Source: Podarcis raffonei
Lineage: Eukaryota > Chordata > Lepidosauria > Squamata > Lacertidae
NCBI RefSeq assembly: GCF_027172205.1
Contig: NC_070619.1
Span: 1,250,001 to 1,314,000 of the forward strand
Length of the DNA: 64,000 nucleotides
Reading direction: 5' to 3'
Shown here: piece after piece, positions 1 to 11,515 of the stretch
Position numbering within the stretch: the first letter of the stretch is position 1
Layout: the number at the start of each line of letters is the position of its first letter
Program-made: the position numbers and the translations under genes
Notes under the pieces: model-generated
What the model was told of the DNA's origin: nothing
The model's input: only the letters and a program-made list of their open reading frames with translations
Databases searched by the model: none

Positions 1-69
1 TGAAAATTAAAAGCTGCAGTAAACTAGAAACATACAAGCTATTGATTTTACAAAAATTATATGCTGCTT

Positions 70-70
70 G

Positions 71-110
<40 letters not shown>
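70..110. repeat. (AAT)n microsatellite
   Basis: About 13 AAT units. No L2-type sequence was recognised next to this tract, unlike most other AAT/ATT tracts in the window. Confidence 0.9.
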
Positions 111-111
<1 letters not shown>

Positions 112-359
112 CTTGAAGCCTTGCAAAAAGACTAAAGCAACGAATCTATTTGCTGCTGCCTGAGTGCTGGAAGAAAGGCCTGCTCTCTGCTGCAAGGCCT
201 GTTTCCACCTGGCCTGGGGGGCCCAGACTCCCCCTGGACAGCTCAGATGGGCTCCTGGGAGGCCACTGGGATGTGGCTGGAGCAGTGCTTGGGTGGGGCA
301 ACTGGCTAAAATGTTGTAAAATGTTTTAGACAGTTCTGATTTTGATTCCTCTGTTTCAT

Positions 360-642
360 TTTTGTTGGGCTGGTGTTGGTTAAATGTTTACTTGGGGGTG
401 GCGGTTACTTTAATATGGGTATAACTGCAAACTGTTTGTTGTTGTTGATGATGATGTTGGTTTTAATGATTTATTGGTTTGTTTGTTGCTTGTATAGGAT
501 ATATTGTTTTTTAATGTTTGACGTTTTGTTGTGTTTTATATGTTGTAAGCTGTGCTGAGTGATTGGGGAAACCCAGCCAGATGGGTGGGATATAAATTAT
601 TATTAATTATTAATTATTATTATTATTATTATTATTATTATA
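360..642 (+). repeat. L2-type LINE 3' end with (ATT)n tail
   Basis: The stretch ends in the L2 terminal signature: a GGGGAAACCCAGCCAGATGG block, then GGGATATAAATTATT, running into an ATT microsatellite. The same ending occurs at 17.5, 33.9, 37.1, 39.4 (reverse) and 47.7 kb. Only the 3' untranslated part is present here. Confidence 0.75.
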
Positions 643-2991
643 AAAGCAACCAAAATATTCAAGGAATGAAAAAAGAGCAGCAAGCCAAAAGACACCAGAC
701 GTTTAATCCCTGAAATTCATACACCCAAACCACAGGCGCTGTCTGTCCAGAGGCGACACTTTTACTTTTCCGCCCCACTGGGCCAGTGATCTTGGGACAC
801 ACAAGGTGAAGAGGGCAAAAAGGGTCTGCCCTGCTATTATGGGATGCTCCGGAGGCACCCAGCGGAGAGCGAGGGAGCCTTTTTCCTCCCCTCTCCCTGG
901 CACCAGGATAAATATTTGATAGCCAGCCTTGCTGTTCAGACAGCAAAGAACATCTGTCCCTCTGATCTGTGCATGAATACGATGAAGCACTCATCGCTTG
1001 GGGCCTCCACGTGCAAGCGCATGGGCTCAGCGTGCGCCAAGAGGGAGCGCACCAGCCTGGCTCTTCCATGTGTTGGTTGATACTGAAGAGGCCACCCTTT
1101 CTCTTAAGATCCATGTTCTTTAAATGCTTTTTGATGCTTGCTTTTTAAACCGATGTTCAGTGCAGTGTTAGAGGGAGGGCCTGGGAGAGGCCAGGGTACA
1201 AATCTCCACTTGGCCACCAAGCTGGCCAGGCGAGAGGCACCTGACCTTGAGCTCCTTGGAGGAAGAGGAAGGGATATACAAATGCAAAAATAGTAAGTAA
1301 ACGAGAAGGTTGAAATCTCAGCGCATCCCTAAAGCTGGGCTTCATTCTGGGCAGACCCAGGACCCTGCTCAGCCCCTCTGCCAGGCTTCCCACCCCCTTC
1401 CTCTGTCGTGATTATGCAGCGTCTTAATCCATCAGGATTTATCCCTTGCCTGCAACGGAAGGGAACGAGGAAAAGCAAAGTGACAGGTGAGTTATAATCT
1501 GCAGCAGAAAGTCAGAGCTTGGCGTTCCAGGCTTCCCCGACCCCCTTCTCCTCCCGAGTCCTTTGGCGCTTTGATCACACCCAGCCATGTCAACTGCGGT
1601 GGACGTGGCCTTTCATCTCCTTCCCTGCTCTGTCAAACCCCTAACATTCAAACGGCCTCTCTCCCTCCAGCACCAATTCCCTCCCCACCTCATGATCTGT
1701 GGACGGCTTGCTGCAGAAATGTCATTCGCCGTGTTCCTGAAATTCAGACTCTTTCAGTCTGCTCTTTTCCACCAGCACCCTCTGCCTTCTCTTAGGGAAC
1801 ATTCACGTCCTCCAGTTTTGTCTTTTGCGGCCCAAGACTTGAGACCTGGGGTCTCCTTTACGGGAAAGTCTGTTGAGCAAGTGCTTTGCATGTCAAGGAG
1901 TTCGGTCCTGACATCTCTGAGTAGGGCAGGCTAAAATCCCAGCGAGCCTTTGCCTGTCAGTGCCCACCCTCCAGTATTTCTCAGATGAAAATAGGGACAA
2001 TCCTATTCTACACCAGGAAGCTTCTCCTGTGTTTCATCTTGCCACACGCATAGAGGTCATATGCACACATACATCGGTCACCTTGAGCCAAGGGCAACCT
2101 CTCTGCTGAACCAGCCTCGCAGGGTTGTTGTAAAGGAAAAATGTGCGAGTGAAGGGATTGTGCACAACAGCTTCTACAGATAAATGGAATTAAATAAAAT
2201 TTTAGTGGTAAGCTGACTTGAGTCCCTGTCAGGGAAAAAGTTAGGATAAGAATCAAATAAAAGAGTAAATCCTTTTGAACTCGGTGCGAATGAGTAAAAA
2301 TACTTTGGACTGCAGTGTACGGCTGCCCAGTCTTGACCCTGTTACCTTGGAGTAAGCTCCATTGAATGCAGTGGGACTTACCTCTGATAGACAATTTATA
2401 ATAAAGGGCTAAACACTCCACATGTTTCCTAATAAATGGTTGGTTGCTGACGCGTTGCCATTTAAGAATTTAAAGTGGATTGGTGACATTTGCCTTCAGA
2501 ATTATAGGAAAGGCCTTGTGTGCCGACTTCGCCATTTCTTTCATTTCGTGTAGGTGCCTTATTTTCCGTGTAAACAGGACTCTTGTTTTTGCACACACAC
2601 ACAAAACACTTTTAATTGTTCTCCAAGACATGGAGGGGAGGAAAAAGGAAAAGCGGGACATTCTGGGATCAAATCATAAACTGGGATGGGTTCTGTAATT
2701 CCAGGACTGTCTCTGGAAAATCAGGACCCTGGAGGGTATTTTCAGGTAGACATGGGGGGGGGAGTGGTCTGAGCAAAGCAGCTTCCTATGTGAATGAAAG
2801 CAGAACAGCTCTGGAAAGAACTTGGCTGTGTTTTCTTTCTTAGCTTCCAAAGCCATGAGGACCAGCACCTCCTCCAACCCCCCCCCCCCGTGAAATTAAA
2901 CCCAAGATCCTCAGCTGCTGGGCGCTGTGAACACAGAGTGTGGGGTGCAGACTCTGACCCCCCCCTCTCTCTCTCTGTCTCTCTCTGGCAG
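643..2991. other. Probable intron of the SH2 adaptor gene; no coding exon seen
   Basis: No upstream SH2-domain exon was recognised on either strand. The stretch holds SINE tail fragments (about 1240-1290 and 2090-2205) and a short amniote-type repeat (about 2335-2395, core resembling GGAGTAAGCTCCATTGAA). The assignment as intron is inferred from the terminal exon that follows. Confidence 0.5.
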
Positions 2992-3178
2992 GAGCAGCCA
3001 AGGCTTCATGCACATGAAATTCACCCGGACGAAGGAGAACAAGTATGTCTTGGGCCAGAACAGCGCCCCCTTCGACAGCATCCCCGAAGTCATCCATTTC
3101 TACACGGCTCAAGAGCTGCCCGTCAAAGGTGCTGAGCACCTCTCCTTGCTGTATCCAGTTGCCGTTCAGACTCTGTGA
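2992..3178 (+). CDS. SHD: SHB-family SH2 adaptor, terminal coding exon (SHD best guess)
   Basis: A CT-rich tract and CAG acceptor at 2989-2991 precede an exon that opens in phase with SSQGFMHMKF and ends PVAVQTL-stop at 3176-3178. This is the C-terminal half of an SH2 domain. It carries the YVLGQNS strand, the PF-x-SIPEVIHFY helix and the KGAEHLSLLYPV end that close SHB, SHD and SHF proteins exactly at the C terminus. The family links phosphotyrosine on activated receptors to downstream kinases in the cytoplasm. Only about 62 residues are visible; the N-terminal part of the SH2 domain and the proline/tyrosine-rich region would lie upstream, outside the recognisable sequence. SHD is preferred over SHB and SHF because S1PR4, also on human 19p13.3, lies in the same window. 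The sequence alone does not exclude SHB. The frame is intact. Confidence 0.8.
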
Positions 3179-4255
3179 AAAGGACTCTGGCCGCTGGCTG
3201 CTGTGGGAGCAAAGGGGCTGCTCTTTTATTCTTTCTTTTTCGTTTGATCCAAAGAGACTTGGCATGTTGAATGTCTGGAGTGCAGAACATCGGGAGGAGA
3301 GGCACCCCTTTGAGCCCTCCTGCTCCTAAGTAGGAACAATGGGCAGTCTACCGCCCGGCCACCTGCCCTCGTTCCACAACCACGACGCCTCCAGCAGTGA
3401 GGAAGGGTGTCTTGGGGTGACCTGCCCTTCCCCACACTTGCTGGGTACCCTGACACCTCTGGCCTTGACACCTCTATCTCAATTTGCTGGGTTCTGAGCC
3501 ATCGCCAGGAGGCCCCCTTTTGAGGCTGCCCGCAGAGCCTGCTCTCCGTTTTGTTTCCCATTTCAGCCTCACAGCAAAGTCCACCCTGCTGATCCTGCCT
3601 TCAGGGAGAGGGGAGAATGAGCCTTCTGAGATCTCAGAATGTATCTTGCTTTCCAGAGGCTCCCCGCTGTAGAATCACACAATTGTAGACTCACACAATT
3701 GTAGAGTTGGACCCTGCAACACAGGAATCGCAGCTCATGTTTTCCTGAATTACTCAAAGCAGCCAGAATTGGGGGGGGGGGGGCGTTCCTGCGCCCAGGG
3801 TTTGTTCTTTGCCTCCACCTGGCAGCAGGCTCAGACTCCTGCAATATTTCCAATTTGTACGATTGTCCCACCCAAAAAGCAATGCCCTCTTATCCTGTAA
3901 CGTTTAGTGTGCCCAATTGTTGTTGGCACTCCCAGTGCATCACATGGCTTGATTGATTTGGGAAGGACATCAGAAGCCGTCTCACCCAGCCCCCAGCAAG
4001 GCTGCAGCAACCCTGGCAGGTCGGCCTCTGCTTAAAAAGCTTTTTGAGAAGGAGCCTCTTTCTGTCCTGTTGGTTCAGGATCTCCCTCAAGGACCAGAGT
4101 CGCTCCATCCTCTCTCTGCAACAAGCCCTTGCAGCAAAAGCAAAACACAGAGTCTGGTGGCACCTTAGGCGGCTGACGAATTTATCATGGCACAAAGCTT
4201 TCTCTTTGTCAGATGCATTAAGGGGAATCTTACTTGGCAGGCAGATAAAGGCGGA
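3179..4255. other. 3' flank of the SH2 adaptor: repeats only
   Basis: Presumably contains the 3'UTR, but no AATAAA was found near the stop. A reverse CR1-type tail fragment lies at about 3670-3740. A piece of a reptilian interspersed repeat (core GAGTCTGGTGGCACCTTA) lies at about 4148-4215. No further coding signal was seen. Confidence 0.5.
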
Positions 4256-5060
4256 AATTCAATTCAATTCAATATAAGTTTATTGTTCTTGCCAAAGGCC
4301 ATGACAAACCCACAGCAAGAGTACCAATAAAAGATCATGCGGATCATGCGCCCATATATAAGCCAGCACCCATAATTTAAGAGACAGGTTACCAGAGACA
4401 CCAACAAACTCAAATCCAGCTTGGGTTCAAATTAAACCTCTGAATCACCATAATTTATAGCCTTTACATTTCCTTTTCCTGATTTCCCCCCCCCCCCCAG
4501 TCTGTACATAGAGGGGCGCTCTCTGTGTTATGAGGCTAGTATCGTCACTCAAAAGAAACCAGACCATGCCTGCCTGGGTGTGTCTGCTTGCTTTTGTGAA
4601 GAAAGGTTTCAGAAAGTCATCATCATCAGACCTTTTATTAGCATCACATCCAAACATCCAAAACAAATCAATACAGAATTACCACTTCCCCAGTGGCGCA
4701 AAACATTTGCTAAAAGAAAGGAGGCAGAGCAGTCTATCGTCACATCTCCAGGTCTCCAGGGAGATCAGGCGTCTGCAGAGTATTTCAATGACAAAAAAAC
4801 AAATAGAGATATTTAGCCACTAAATTTGGTGAGCTCCTGATCATTCCCCAGTAATAGAAAATGTATGACCTCTGACTCTGGTTTCCATTTGGGGATGCAG
4901 AGTTGATCTAGAAATTGCTGGCGGAGATCAGCATATAGTTTACAATTGAGAACCAGATGTGTGAGGGTTTCCACCAGGTGGTTTTCACATGGGCAAGTTC
5001 TTTCTCCTTCCACCCTGCCTGAGAAACTTCCCCAAAGGAGGTCTGATGGATTTGAATTAA
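4256..5060 (-). repeat. LINE 3' end, clade uncertain (R4-like?), reverse orientation
   Basis: On the minus strand, 5013-4813 reads as a LINE C-terminal zinc-knuckle-like segment with CPCENHLVETLTHLVLNCKL, followed by an AT-rich 3'UTR ending in an (AATTC)n tract at about 4256-4272. This cysteine/histidine pattern is typical of the end of reverse transcriptase ORFs lacking RNase H. The upstream RT domain was not recognised, so the copy is probably 5'-truncated. The clade is a guess. Confidence 0.6.
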
Positions 5061-5071
5061 ACCTGGCCAGC

Positions 5072-5147
5072 GAAAATGCCCTTCTTTCTTGAAAATGCCC
5101 TTCTTTCTTGAAAATGCCCTTCTTTCTTGAAAATGCCCTTCTTTCTT
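5072..5147. repeat. Minisatellite, four copies of a 19-bp unit
   Basis: Four consecutive, essentially identical copies of GAAAATGCCCTTCTTTCTT. The array borders the LINE remnant described at 4256-5060. Confidence 0.9.
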
Positions 5148-5275
5148 TCTCTGCAGAAAGTGATCTCTTGGGTCTCTATATAAGGGGCAGGCTAGCAGAT
5201 GTCTTCCACCAGAGGCTGACCGCAAACACAGTGTCTGTCTGCATATGGGACCTGCTGTAGCAGCCATCCCAGACT

Positions 5276-6490
5276 GCAGTGGTCATCATTTGGAAATTTT
5301 CAAGGAAGCTGGCAAGAGTTTGATCACATAACCAGCTCTAAAATGCTCTGCTCTCAAGGGGTGTGTGTGTGTGTTTCTAATTCCTTGTGAGTTGGGCAAG
5401 GAAACATTCCCAAGAAACAGTCACCGATAGCACAGGTAGTGTAGCATTGGTAAGCTAATAGACACCATTTGCTAATTAACACAAAATGCTAATCAATATT
5501 TTTATTTAACTCAAAGTCATGGCATGCTACATGATTCCTTTGTTCTATATAATGGGCAACCTTGAGGGCAGTTTCAGAGTCCTCTCTGCTTGATGGATCT
5601 TGCCAGTTCTTTTTGTGCTGGCAGTACCAACTTTTCCCCTAGAGTAAAAGCACTGGCTGTTGCCAGTCCTGCTGCCAGATCAGGGCTCTTTTGCTCTTTT
5701 GCATCGGGACCGACCCGTCTTGCCCACGGAGAAGGCAGAAGGGCATCTGACAAAGTGGGCTTGACTCCATGAATGCTTCTTCCACGATGCAGTTGTTAGC
5801 CGTCCAGGTGCCACAAGACCCTTTGGTCGCTTTTGCTTCAAATAGAGTAAGAGGGTGATTGGATGGCCTCGTAATTATTGCTACTCCAGGCTAAATGGAG
5901 CAGGAAAGAGAAGGAAGCTTTCAATGCAATGAAGGGTGTGTGTGACGCCTTTCCTCTTCCTCATGGTGCAGGGGAGATGTGGGGGCTGCTGCTTTGCGCC
6001 TTGGCCATGCAGGCAGCACAAGAGCTATTTGTGGCCCAGGATGAGGCTTCTCCCGTCCCAGGCTGGGGCGTCTGTCGTCTCCCTCCCTTCCAAGCTATTT
6101 TTGCCATCTTTGTTCCATGTTTCCTCGGGCATCTTGTGTGGGAGGGGGTCTGTTCCCTCTGTTTGTCCTGTGTTCTGGTGCAATATATTTCCTCCCTTCC
6201 TCTTCGCCACGATGGTGCTGCCTTTGCATTAAACTCCTCCACCCGCACGGCCCTGTCTGTCCTTCTTCACTGAGAGGCCTCTTTCCCTGTGAGGAGGGAA
6301 ATGGAGCCCAGGCTGGGGCAGCCACTTTCCATGCAGAGGGTCCCCAGGTGAGCCTCTGTCTTTCCAGCTAACAAGGATCAGTTGGCAGGGGGGTGGAAGC
6401 CCTCCTCTCTGCTTGAGCCCCTGGGGAGCTGCTGCCAGTCAGAGCAGGCAGGACTGAGGGGGTGCACAAATAGTTGCCCTGGGGTGAGGC
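5276..6490. other. No gene recognised
   Basis: Contains a short (GT)n at about 5359 and unremarkable unique sequence. ORFs reaching about 130 codons at 5878-6273 overlap on both strands and have no recognisable domain, so they are taken as chance. Confidence 0.4.
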
Positions 6491-6504
6491 ATAGATAGCT
6501 CAGC

Positions 6505-6990
6505 AGTTTGTGCATTCAGACTGTACACCTGCACTGTCCATTGAAAGCACTTTAAACAGTCCTGGCTTCGCTCAAAGAATCCTGGGAACCACAGTTTGCT
6601 AAGAGTGTTGGGAATGGTTAGGAGGCCTCTTCCCAGAGCTACAGTTCCCAGAGCTCCCTGGGAAGAGAGACTGGCTGTTAAACCACACTGGGAATTGTAG
6701 TTTCCTAGCAACTCTCAGTGCCCTTAACAAACTGCAGTTCAAAGCAACTAGCACTTGTAAAATTAAAGCAAGCAAGCAAACCCAGAGACATTCATGCTCC
6801 ATGCAGCGTTGATATCTGGTGCTTCAGTGACCCTGGGCAGACCCAGTGCACATTTAAAGCACATGGCGTCCCCCAAAGCATCCCAGGAGCTGTAGTTTAG
6901 ACCTCACGGAGCTCTAATTCTCAGGGCCTGTAACAAAACTACAGTTCCCCAGATTATTTGGGGGAGATGACAAGTGCATTGGATGTGCTT
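6505..6990. mobile_element. Palindromic hAT-type MITE remnants
   Basis: Two adjacent segments consist of inverted arms such as AATCCTGGGAACCACAGTTTG pairing with ACTACAGTTCCC-type blocks. This is the usual look of old non-autonomous hAT elements in amniotes. A related copy lies at about 32400-32540. Ends and target duplications are not clear here. Confidence 0.5.
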
Positions 6991-7227
6991 TAAATGTGTG
7001 GTGGGGGTTTTTGGCATCAATCCTCTGCCTGCCTACCAGATGCTGGGGATTTCAGAGTGAGGTGGAGATATTCCCATCATGCCTTGGTCCTTCTGGGTAA
7101 GTTCTATTCAGACCTAAGTGGACCAATATTCTGAGCCAATTCTTAAAAAGAAACAGTCATTTTGATGTCTCTGGCTCTGGTTTCTTATGTTTAGAAAACC
7201 TCTTTCTGTCAGCTCTCTGAGAAGGAA

Positions 7228-7237
7228 CCAGGTTGAC

Positions 7238-7270
<33 letters not shown>

Positions 7271-7271
7271 T
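7228..7271. repeat. (GATT)n microsatellite
   Basis: About ten GATT units, followed by sequence with no recognised gene up to the CR1 fragment at 8110. Confidence 0.9.
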
Positions 7272-8109
7272 TACTTATATTCTGCTTTTCCAGAATGAGC
7301 TGAACCCAAAGAGGCTCACAGCAAACATTCAAAACATCCAAGTTGGGAGCTCTGGAAATACAAATGTACAAAATGCAGAGCCTGCCAGCAAATCTACAGA
7401 CAACAAAAACCAATGATTTAGCAAACGCAGAATAAATTCAGTATTATAAGAATAAAAGGTACACTAAAGCAAAGCAAAAATGACAAGTCAGTTCATCCCA
7501 GCTTCAGGAACCACAGATTCAACTGCAGTTGGTGCAGCGGGGGGCGGGGGGCGGGGAGTGAATGCATGTACAACAATTTCTCCGCAGTCTGCGGCTCCCT
7601 TTTGGCATCGGAAACAGGTGCTGCGTTACTGGAACAAATCCCTGACTGCAGTTGGCAAAACAAAAAGGAGGCTAATGTGCCAGCTGTGCCAAGCACACCC
7701 CACTTTTGCCCAAGACCAGCTGTTTGCCTCACCTCCACGTCTCTCGCTCCCCTCCCTGCAATTCCATCCCATCGCCTGGAGGACCCTCATCTCCATAGAA
7801 ACCAGAGCATTGCGCCAAGAAGGCTTCCTGTCACTTCAAGGTGAAAAGAGGCAGAGATCAGAATTATGGCCCCCTGGATGGCCCTTCGGTGGCTGCAACT
7901 GCAACTGCAGCCTTCTTGCTTATGTGGGGAGTCACGGGGGGGGGGGGGCTGCCTGGGCACCCAGCCTTTTCTTTCACCTCACCTTCACCCCAAAACCCAT
8001 TTTGCAAAATGTGGTCCCTGCAAGCAACAAAATTCTGCCACTTCCTACTAGCCTCTAGGTTGGGAGAAAGGCGCTGTCACCGGACAGAGCCAAGGCCTAG
8101 TCTTAGTTA
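7272..8109. other. No gene recognised
   Basis: Low-complexity G runs (about 7539 and 7938) and otherwise apparently unique sequence. A 192-codon open frame at 7480-8058 has no domain and overlaps ORFs in other frames, so it is not called as a gene. Confidence 0.4.
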
Positions 8110-8290
8110 CTTATTCCATTTAGAGAATCGCAGAATTGTGAGTTGGAAGAGTTCCCCAAGGGTCATCTAGCCCAACCCGCCGCAATGCAGACAGGCAGCC
8201 AGCAGACCTCTGTTTAAAAACCTCTGCCTCACCCTTTTCTCTGAGGAGCTCAAGGTAACATGTGAGGCAGTTCTGCCCTTCCTCATTTAA
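8110..8290 (-). repeat. CR1 LINE 3' end fragment
   Basis: Reads in reverse orientation with the CR1 tail AGAATCGCAGAATTGTGAGTT and then the GGTCATCTAGCCCAACCC block. No coding part remains. Confidence 0.7.
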
Positions 8291-8394
8291 TCCCCAAAGC
8301 AAAGGTGGTCAGAAAGGCATCCCGGCGACATTGCTATAACCTTTTGGACTCCACATGGGTTCCAGCACTTGCAACTGACAATAGCGCGGTATTG

Positions 8395-9060
8395 TTTATT
8401 CTATTATTTTATTTATTGCATTCATTCCCCATCTTTGTCTCAAGGTGGGATACGCTGGTACTCATTTAACCCTCACAACAACCTGCGAGGGAGGTGAGGC
8501 TGAGAGGCAGGGGTCAGTCCCACACTGGCTCTGTACTAGGACTGTATTTTATATCTTCAAATCTCAATTTTTTCTCCCTGAAGCTCAAGGTGGTGTTCAG
8601 GGTTCTCTCCCTCCTCACCAGATATCAGAGCCTCTCTCATGACGCAGCTTGTACGAAAAGGACCTGAGAGGACGGAGGAATAGTGTTTAAGTGACCTCCT
8701 GTCTGACCGGAACCCCCAGGTCACCAGAAATGTCAAAGAAAGCCAAAGCTGGCCCTGCTCCCCAAATAGCCATGATCTGACACAGCTCACAGTCAAATTC
8801 TTCTATTTTTAAAGAACTTTAAAGGACTTTATATTTCCTCGGATACATATTTTAAATCTATTTAAATTAGTATATTGATTGTTAAATTTCACCGTTTAAA
8901 TGTTTATGTAAAAATTATGCTGAATTTTACTATGCTGGCTGTTTAGCCATCATAATAAACATGCATTCATTCTCCCTCCTCACTGAATCCCCACAACAAC
9001 CCTGCAAGCTGGTCAGGATTTGAACCCAGGTCCCTCCCAGGTCCTAGTCCGACCCTCTCT
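8395..9060 (-). repeat. tRNA-derived SINE fragments, reverse orientation
   Basis: Two or more partial copies (about 8395-8605 and 8945-9060) of the SINE seen most completely at 22105-22325. They share the TTTATTTATTGCATT tail, an AACCCTCACAACAACCTGCG-like block and the CAGGTCCTAGTCCGACCCTC end, which is the reverse of the tRNA-like head. AT-rich sequence of unclear origin separates them. Confidence 0.6.
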
Positions 9061-9454
9061 GCACACTGGCGAGAGTGCCATTAGGCATGTGCAGAGTGCA
9101 TCCTGCCCACCCCCAGCACTAAACACAGCTCTCTGCCCTAGAATGGAGGGTAAGGCAAAATGTCTCTTAAAATATGAAATAAACGGTAACCAGCTGCAGG
9201 CACCAGACCGAGACGGGGAGAGTCAGCAGAAGAAAAGGCCAGGCCAAGTTTACGTCTCTCCCGAGACTCGGCTAAGTGAGGGGCAGCGAGGGAGAAGCGC
9301 CAGAGGCAGCCCCATTGATCTGCCATGGCAAGAAAAACACTTTCCATAAGTCCAGGCTGCCTGACTCAGGCCTTTTCCTGGTCTGGATGCCTGGACTGTA
9401 AGGGAGAACTGGGGGTGGGTGGGCAGGTCGGGGCTGCGGGGGGAGGAAACCCAG

Positions 9455-9560
9455 GGAGAGGCAGCGTGGCCCAGTGGGTGGAGCGTTGGACTGGGACCTG
9501 GGAGACCGAGGTTCAGAGCCCCACTTGGACGCAATGAAGCTCAGCCAAACCTACACCACA
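9455..9560 (+). repeat. tRNA-derived SINE head
   Basis: The tRNA-like 5' part runs GCGTTGGACTGGGACCTGGG and then GAGGTTCAGAGCC (a degenerate B box). It is followed by the GAAGCTCAGC linker and breaks off at the (GTT)n tract beginning near 9566. Confidence 0.6.
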
Positions 9561-9565
9561 GGGCT

Positions 9566-9626
9566 GTTGTTGTTGTTACTCTCCTCGTTACTACTGTTGC
9601 TGTTGTTGTTGTTGTTGTTGTTATTA
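9566..9626. repeat. (GTT)n-rich microsatellite
   Basis: Interrupted GTT/ACT tract within a truncated SINE. Confidence 0.8.
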
Positions 9627-10129
9627 AATTAGTACACCGCCCTCCACCTGTAGATCTCAGGGCACAACATAAAATTGGGGTTGTTGGTACTGTGAGGAAT
9701 ACGAGAGAGCAAGAACCTTTGAGCTCCCTGGAGAAAAAGTTGAGTTGCAAACGCAATAAATAAGCAATAATAAACCAAAGAGGTGGAGGAAGAGGAACGT
9801 GCTCGGTAAATAAAAATAATAGTATCAACAAGAACACCAAATAGTAATCATAACAGTAATGATTAATTGAAAAATTACTTACTGGCCCTTCACTAGCAGG
9901 TCCCAGGGCAGGTTGTGATGATTTAAAATTCAAAATTAAAAACAGTTAAGAGAGAGAAGACTCACAGGAACTGGGTGAGACCTGAAGACACACAGACCTA
10001 CTTTTACCCATTGTGCCAGGTTTCTTGCAGAGAGCTAAACCCCACGTGATCAAATACTCTCCTCCATGATATTGCTGATCGATTGATCCATCGACCGATC
10101 AATCAATAGATCATATTGATTTTTCGGCC

Positions 10130-10240
10130 TTTTCCTCTCCAAGGAGCTCCAGAGAGGGGAGGGGGCAGGGTTTGCCCCAATCCGCCTCATTTATTCCCCA
10201 CAACAGCCTGCAAGGCAGGTGAAGGCCGAGAGGCAAGGAG
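10130..10240 (-). repeat. tRNA-derived SINE tail fragment
   Basis: Carries the reverse-orientation blocks TCCAAGGAGCTC and CCCCACAACAGCCTGCAAGG of the same SINE family as 22105-22325. Confidence 0.55.
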
Positions 10241-10377
10241 CAGGGTTGCAAAAGCCATTTTTATTTACTTTAAGCCTTGGCGAGAGCGAAAGGAAGATGG
10301 TCCTTGCCCTCTGATTTAAATCTTTAAAAAGACATGGCACAAAAGGAGGACAGAGTAGGAGGGAGAAGAGGAGGGAG

Positions 10378-10660
10378 AAAGGTTGTTTTCTGCTGCTCCA
10401 GAGAAGCGGACACGGAGCAATGGATCCAAACTGCAGGAAAGAAGATTCCACCTAAACATTAGGAAGAACTTCCTGACAGTAAGAGCTGTTTGACAGTGGA
10501 ATTTGCTGCCAAGGAGTGTGGTGGAGTCTCCTTCTTTGGAGGTCTTTAAGCAGAGGCTTGACAACCATATGTCAGGAGTGCTCTGATGGTGTTTCCTGCT
10601 TGGCAGGGGGTTGGACTCAATGGCCCTTGTGGTCTCTTCCAACTCTAGGATTCTATGAAA
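10378..10660 (+). repeat. CR1 LINE 3' end
   Basis: Sense copy covering the last codons of the reverse transcriptase ORF and the 3'UTR. It has AACATTAGGAAGAACTTCCT, the GTTGGACTCAATGGCCCTTG block and the terminal TAGGATTCTATGA repeat. It nearly matches the insertion at 21258-21457 and the reverse copy at 40790-41625, which suggests one relatively young subfamily. An open minus-strand frame of 235 codons over this region is a shadow. Confidence 0.85.
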
Positions 10661-11399
10661 ATAATCAAACTTGGGCAGCAGGTTTTTGACTCGGGGGGGC
10701 AGACTTTGGTAATATGGTGCCCTGAGTGAGGGCAAAATTTGGGGCCCCCACCCCTCAATATTTATTATTTTCACATTAATTCCTTTTGGTGCAGTCACCT
10801 TTTTTCCTAACAAGGACCTAACTTTGAGTAGGTACCCGTATAAATATAGGTGGTGGTGTTCTTTGCACCCCCTCAGCTCGGTGCCCCATGCAGAAGAACC
10901 CCCCCCCCGCCCTAAATCCAGTGCTGCTTGACTCCCAAGTTCCTCCCCCTGCTGGCCCCTTGCAGCACTCTGAGCTAAGAACCGGCCACAAGTTTGCTTA
11001 TTTCCTCTTCCCTCCTCCTCCATTTTCCTTTAGCGCTGTGCCTTTTCGGATCTAAGCCTGAGGACAGGGACGCAGCGAGTGTCCTGCATCCTTTCCCTTC
11101 CCTCATTATGGTGGACTTTGGGGTGAAGGGCTTCCCACAAAGATTTCCCCCCTGCCCAATTCAGGAGGCAGGGAAGCGGGGGCTGCAGAGCGACCACCAC
11201 CTCTTCCTCCTCCTGCTGCTGCCGTCAAGGAGGCATCTGTTAGCCCCCTGCGCCCCCTACACCTGCTCACCTCCCTCAGCCCCCCCAAGGTGCCCCCCGT
11301 GACCTCCCTCCGGTCGCCTCGGGTTGGCTAATTGGAGCTGAAAAGGCACCCACCGGCCCCAGCGCCAGGACACAGGGCTCAGGCCCAGCGCCTGCCTGC
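10661..11399. other. No gene recognised
   Basis: Contains C/G homopolymers (about 10899) and a GC-rich segment from 11200 with overlapping open frames on both strands that lack any domain. Possibly a weak CpG-rich region, but no promoter could be tied to a transcript. Confidence 0.35.
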
Positions 11400-11424
11400 C
11401 TGCCAGGCGGCCCAGGGCCCCAGC

Positions 11425-11515
11425 TGCCTGATCCATTATTAATCCAACACGCTCCAGCACTTCTCTGGGCTGAATTATTGATAGGCTGGGGGGGCTCATC
11501 TGTCTGTAACAATTA
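11425..11515. other. Candidate conserved non-coding element
   Basis: A compact AT-rich block with homeodomain-like cores (ATTATTAAT, GAATTATTGATAGG) sits inside GC-rich DNA and is not part of any repeat recognised here. No conservation data were available, so this is inference from composition only. Confidence 0.25.

Noticed and set aside
5072-5147. CRISPR-like array
   Set aside because: The 19-bp units are directly adjacent without spacers and the genome is vertebrate.
7480-8058. 192-codon ORF as a novel gene
   Set aside because: No domain, no splice or promoter context, crosses a G-run, and competing frames on both strands are equally long.
10316-11023. 235-codon minus-strand ORF
   Set aside because: Half of it is the antisense of a CR1 3' end (also seen at 21208-21444 and 40803-41093); the rest has no domain.
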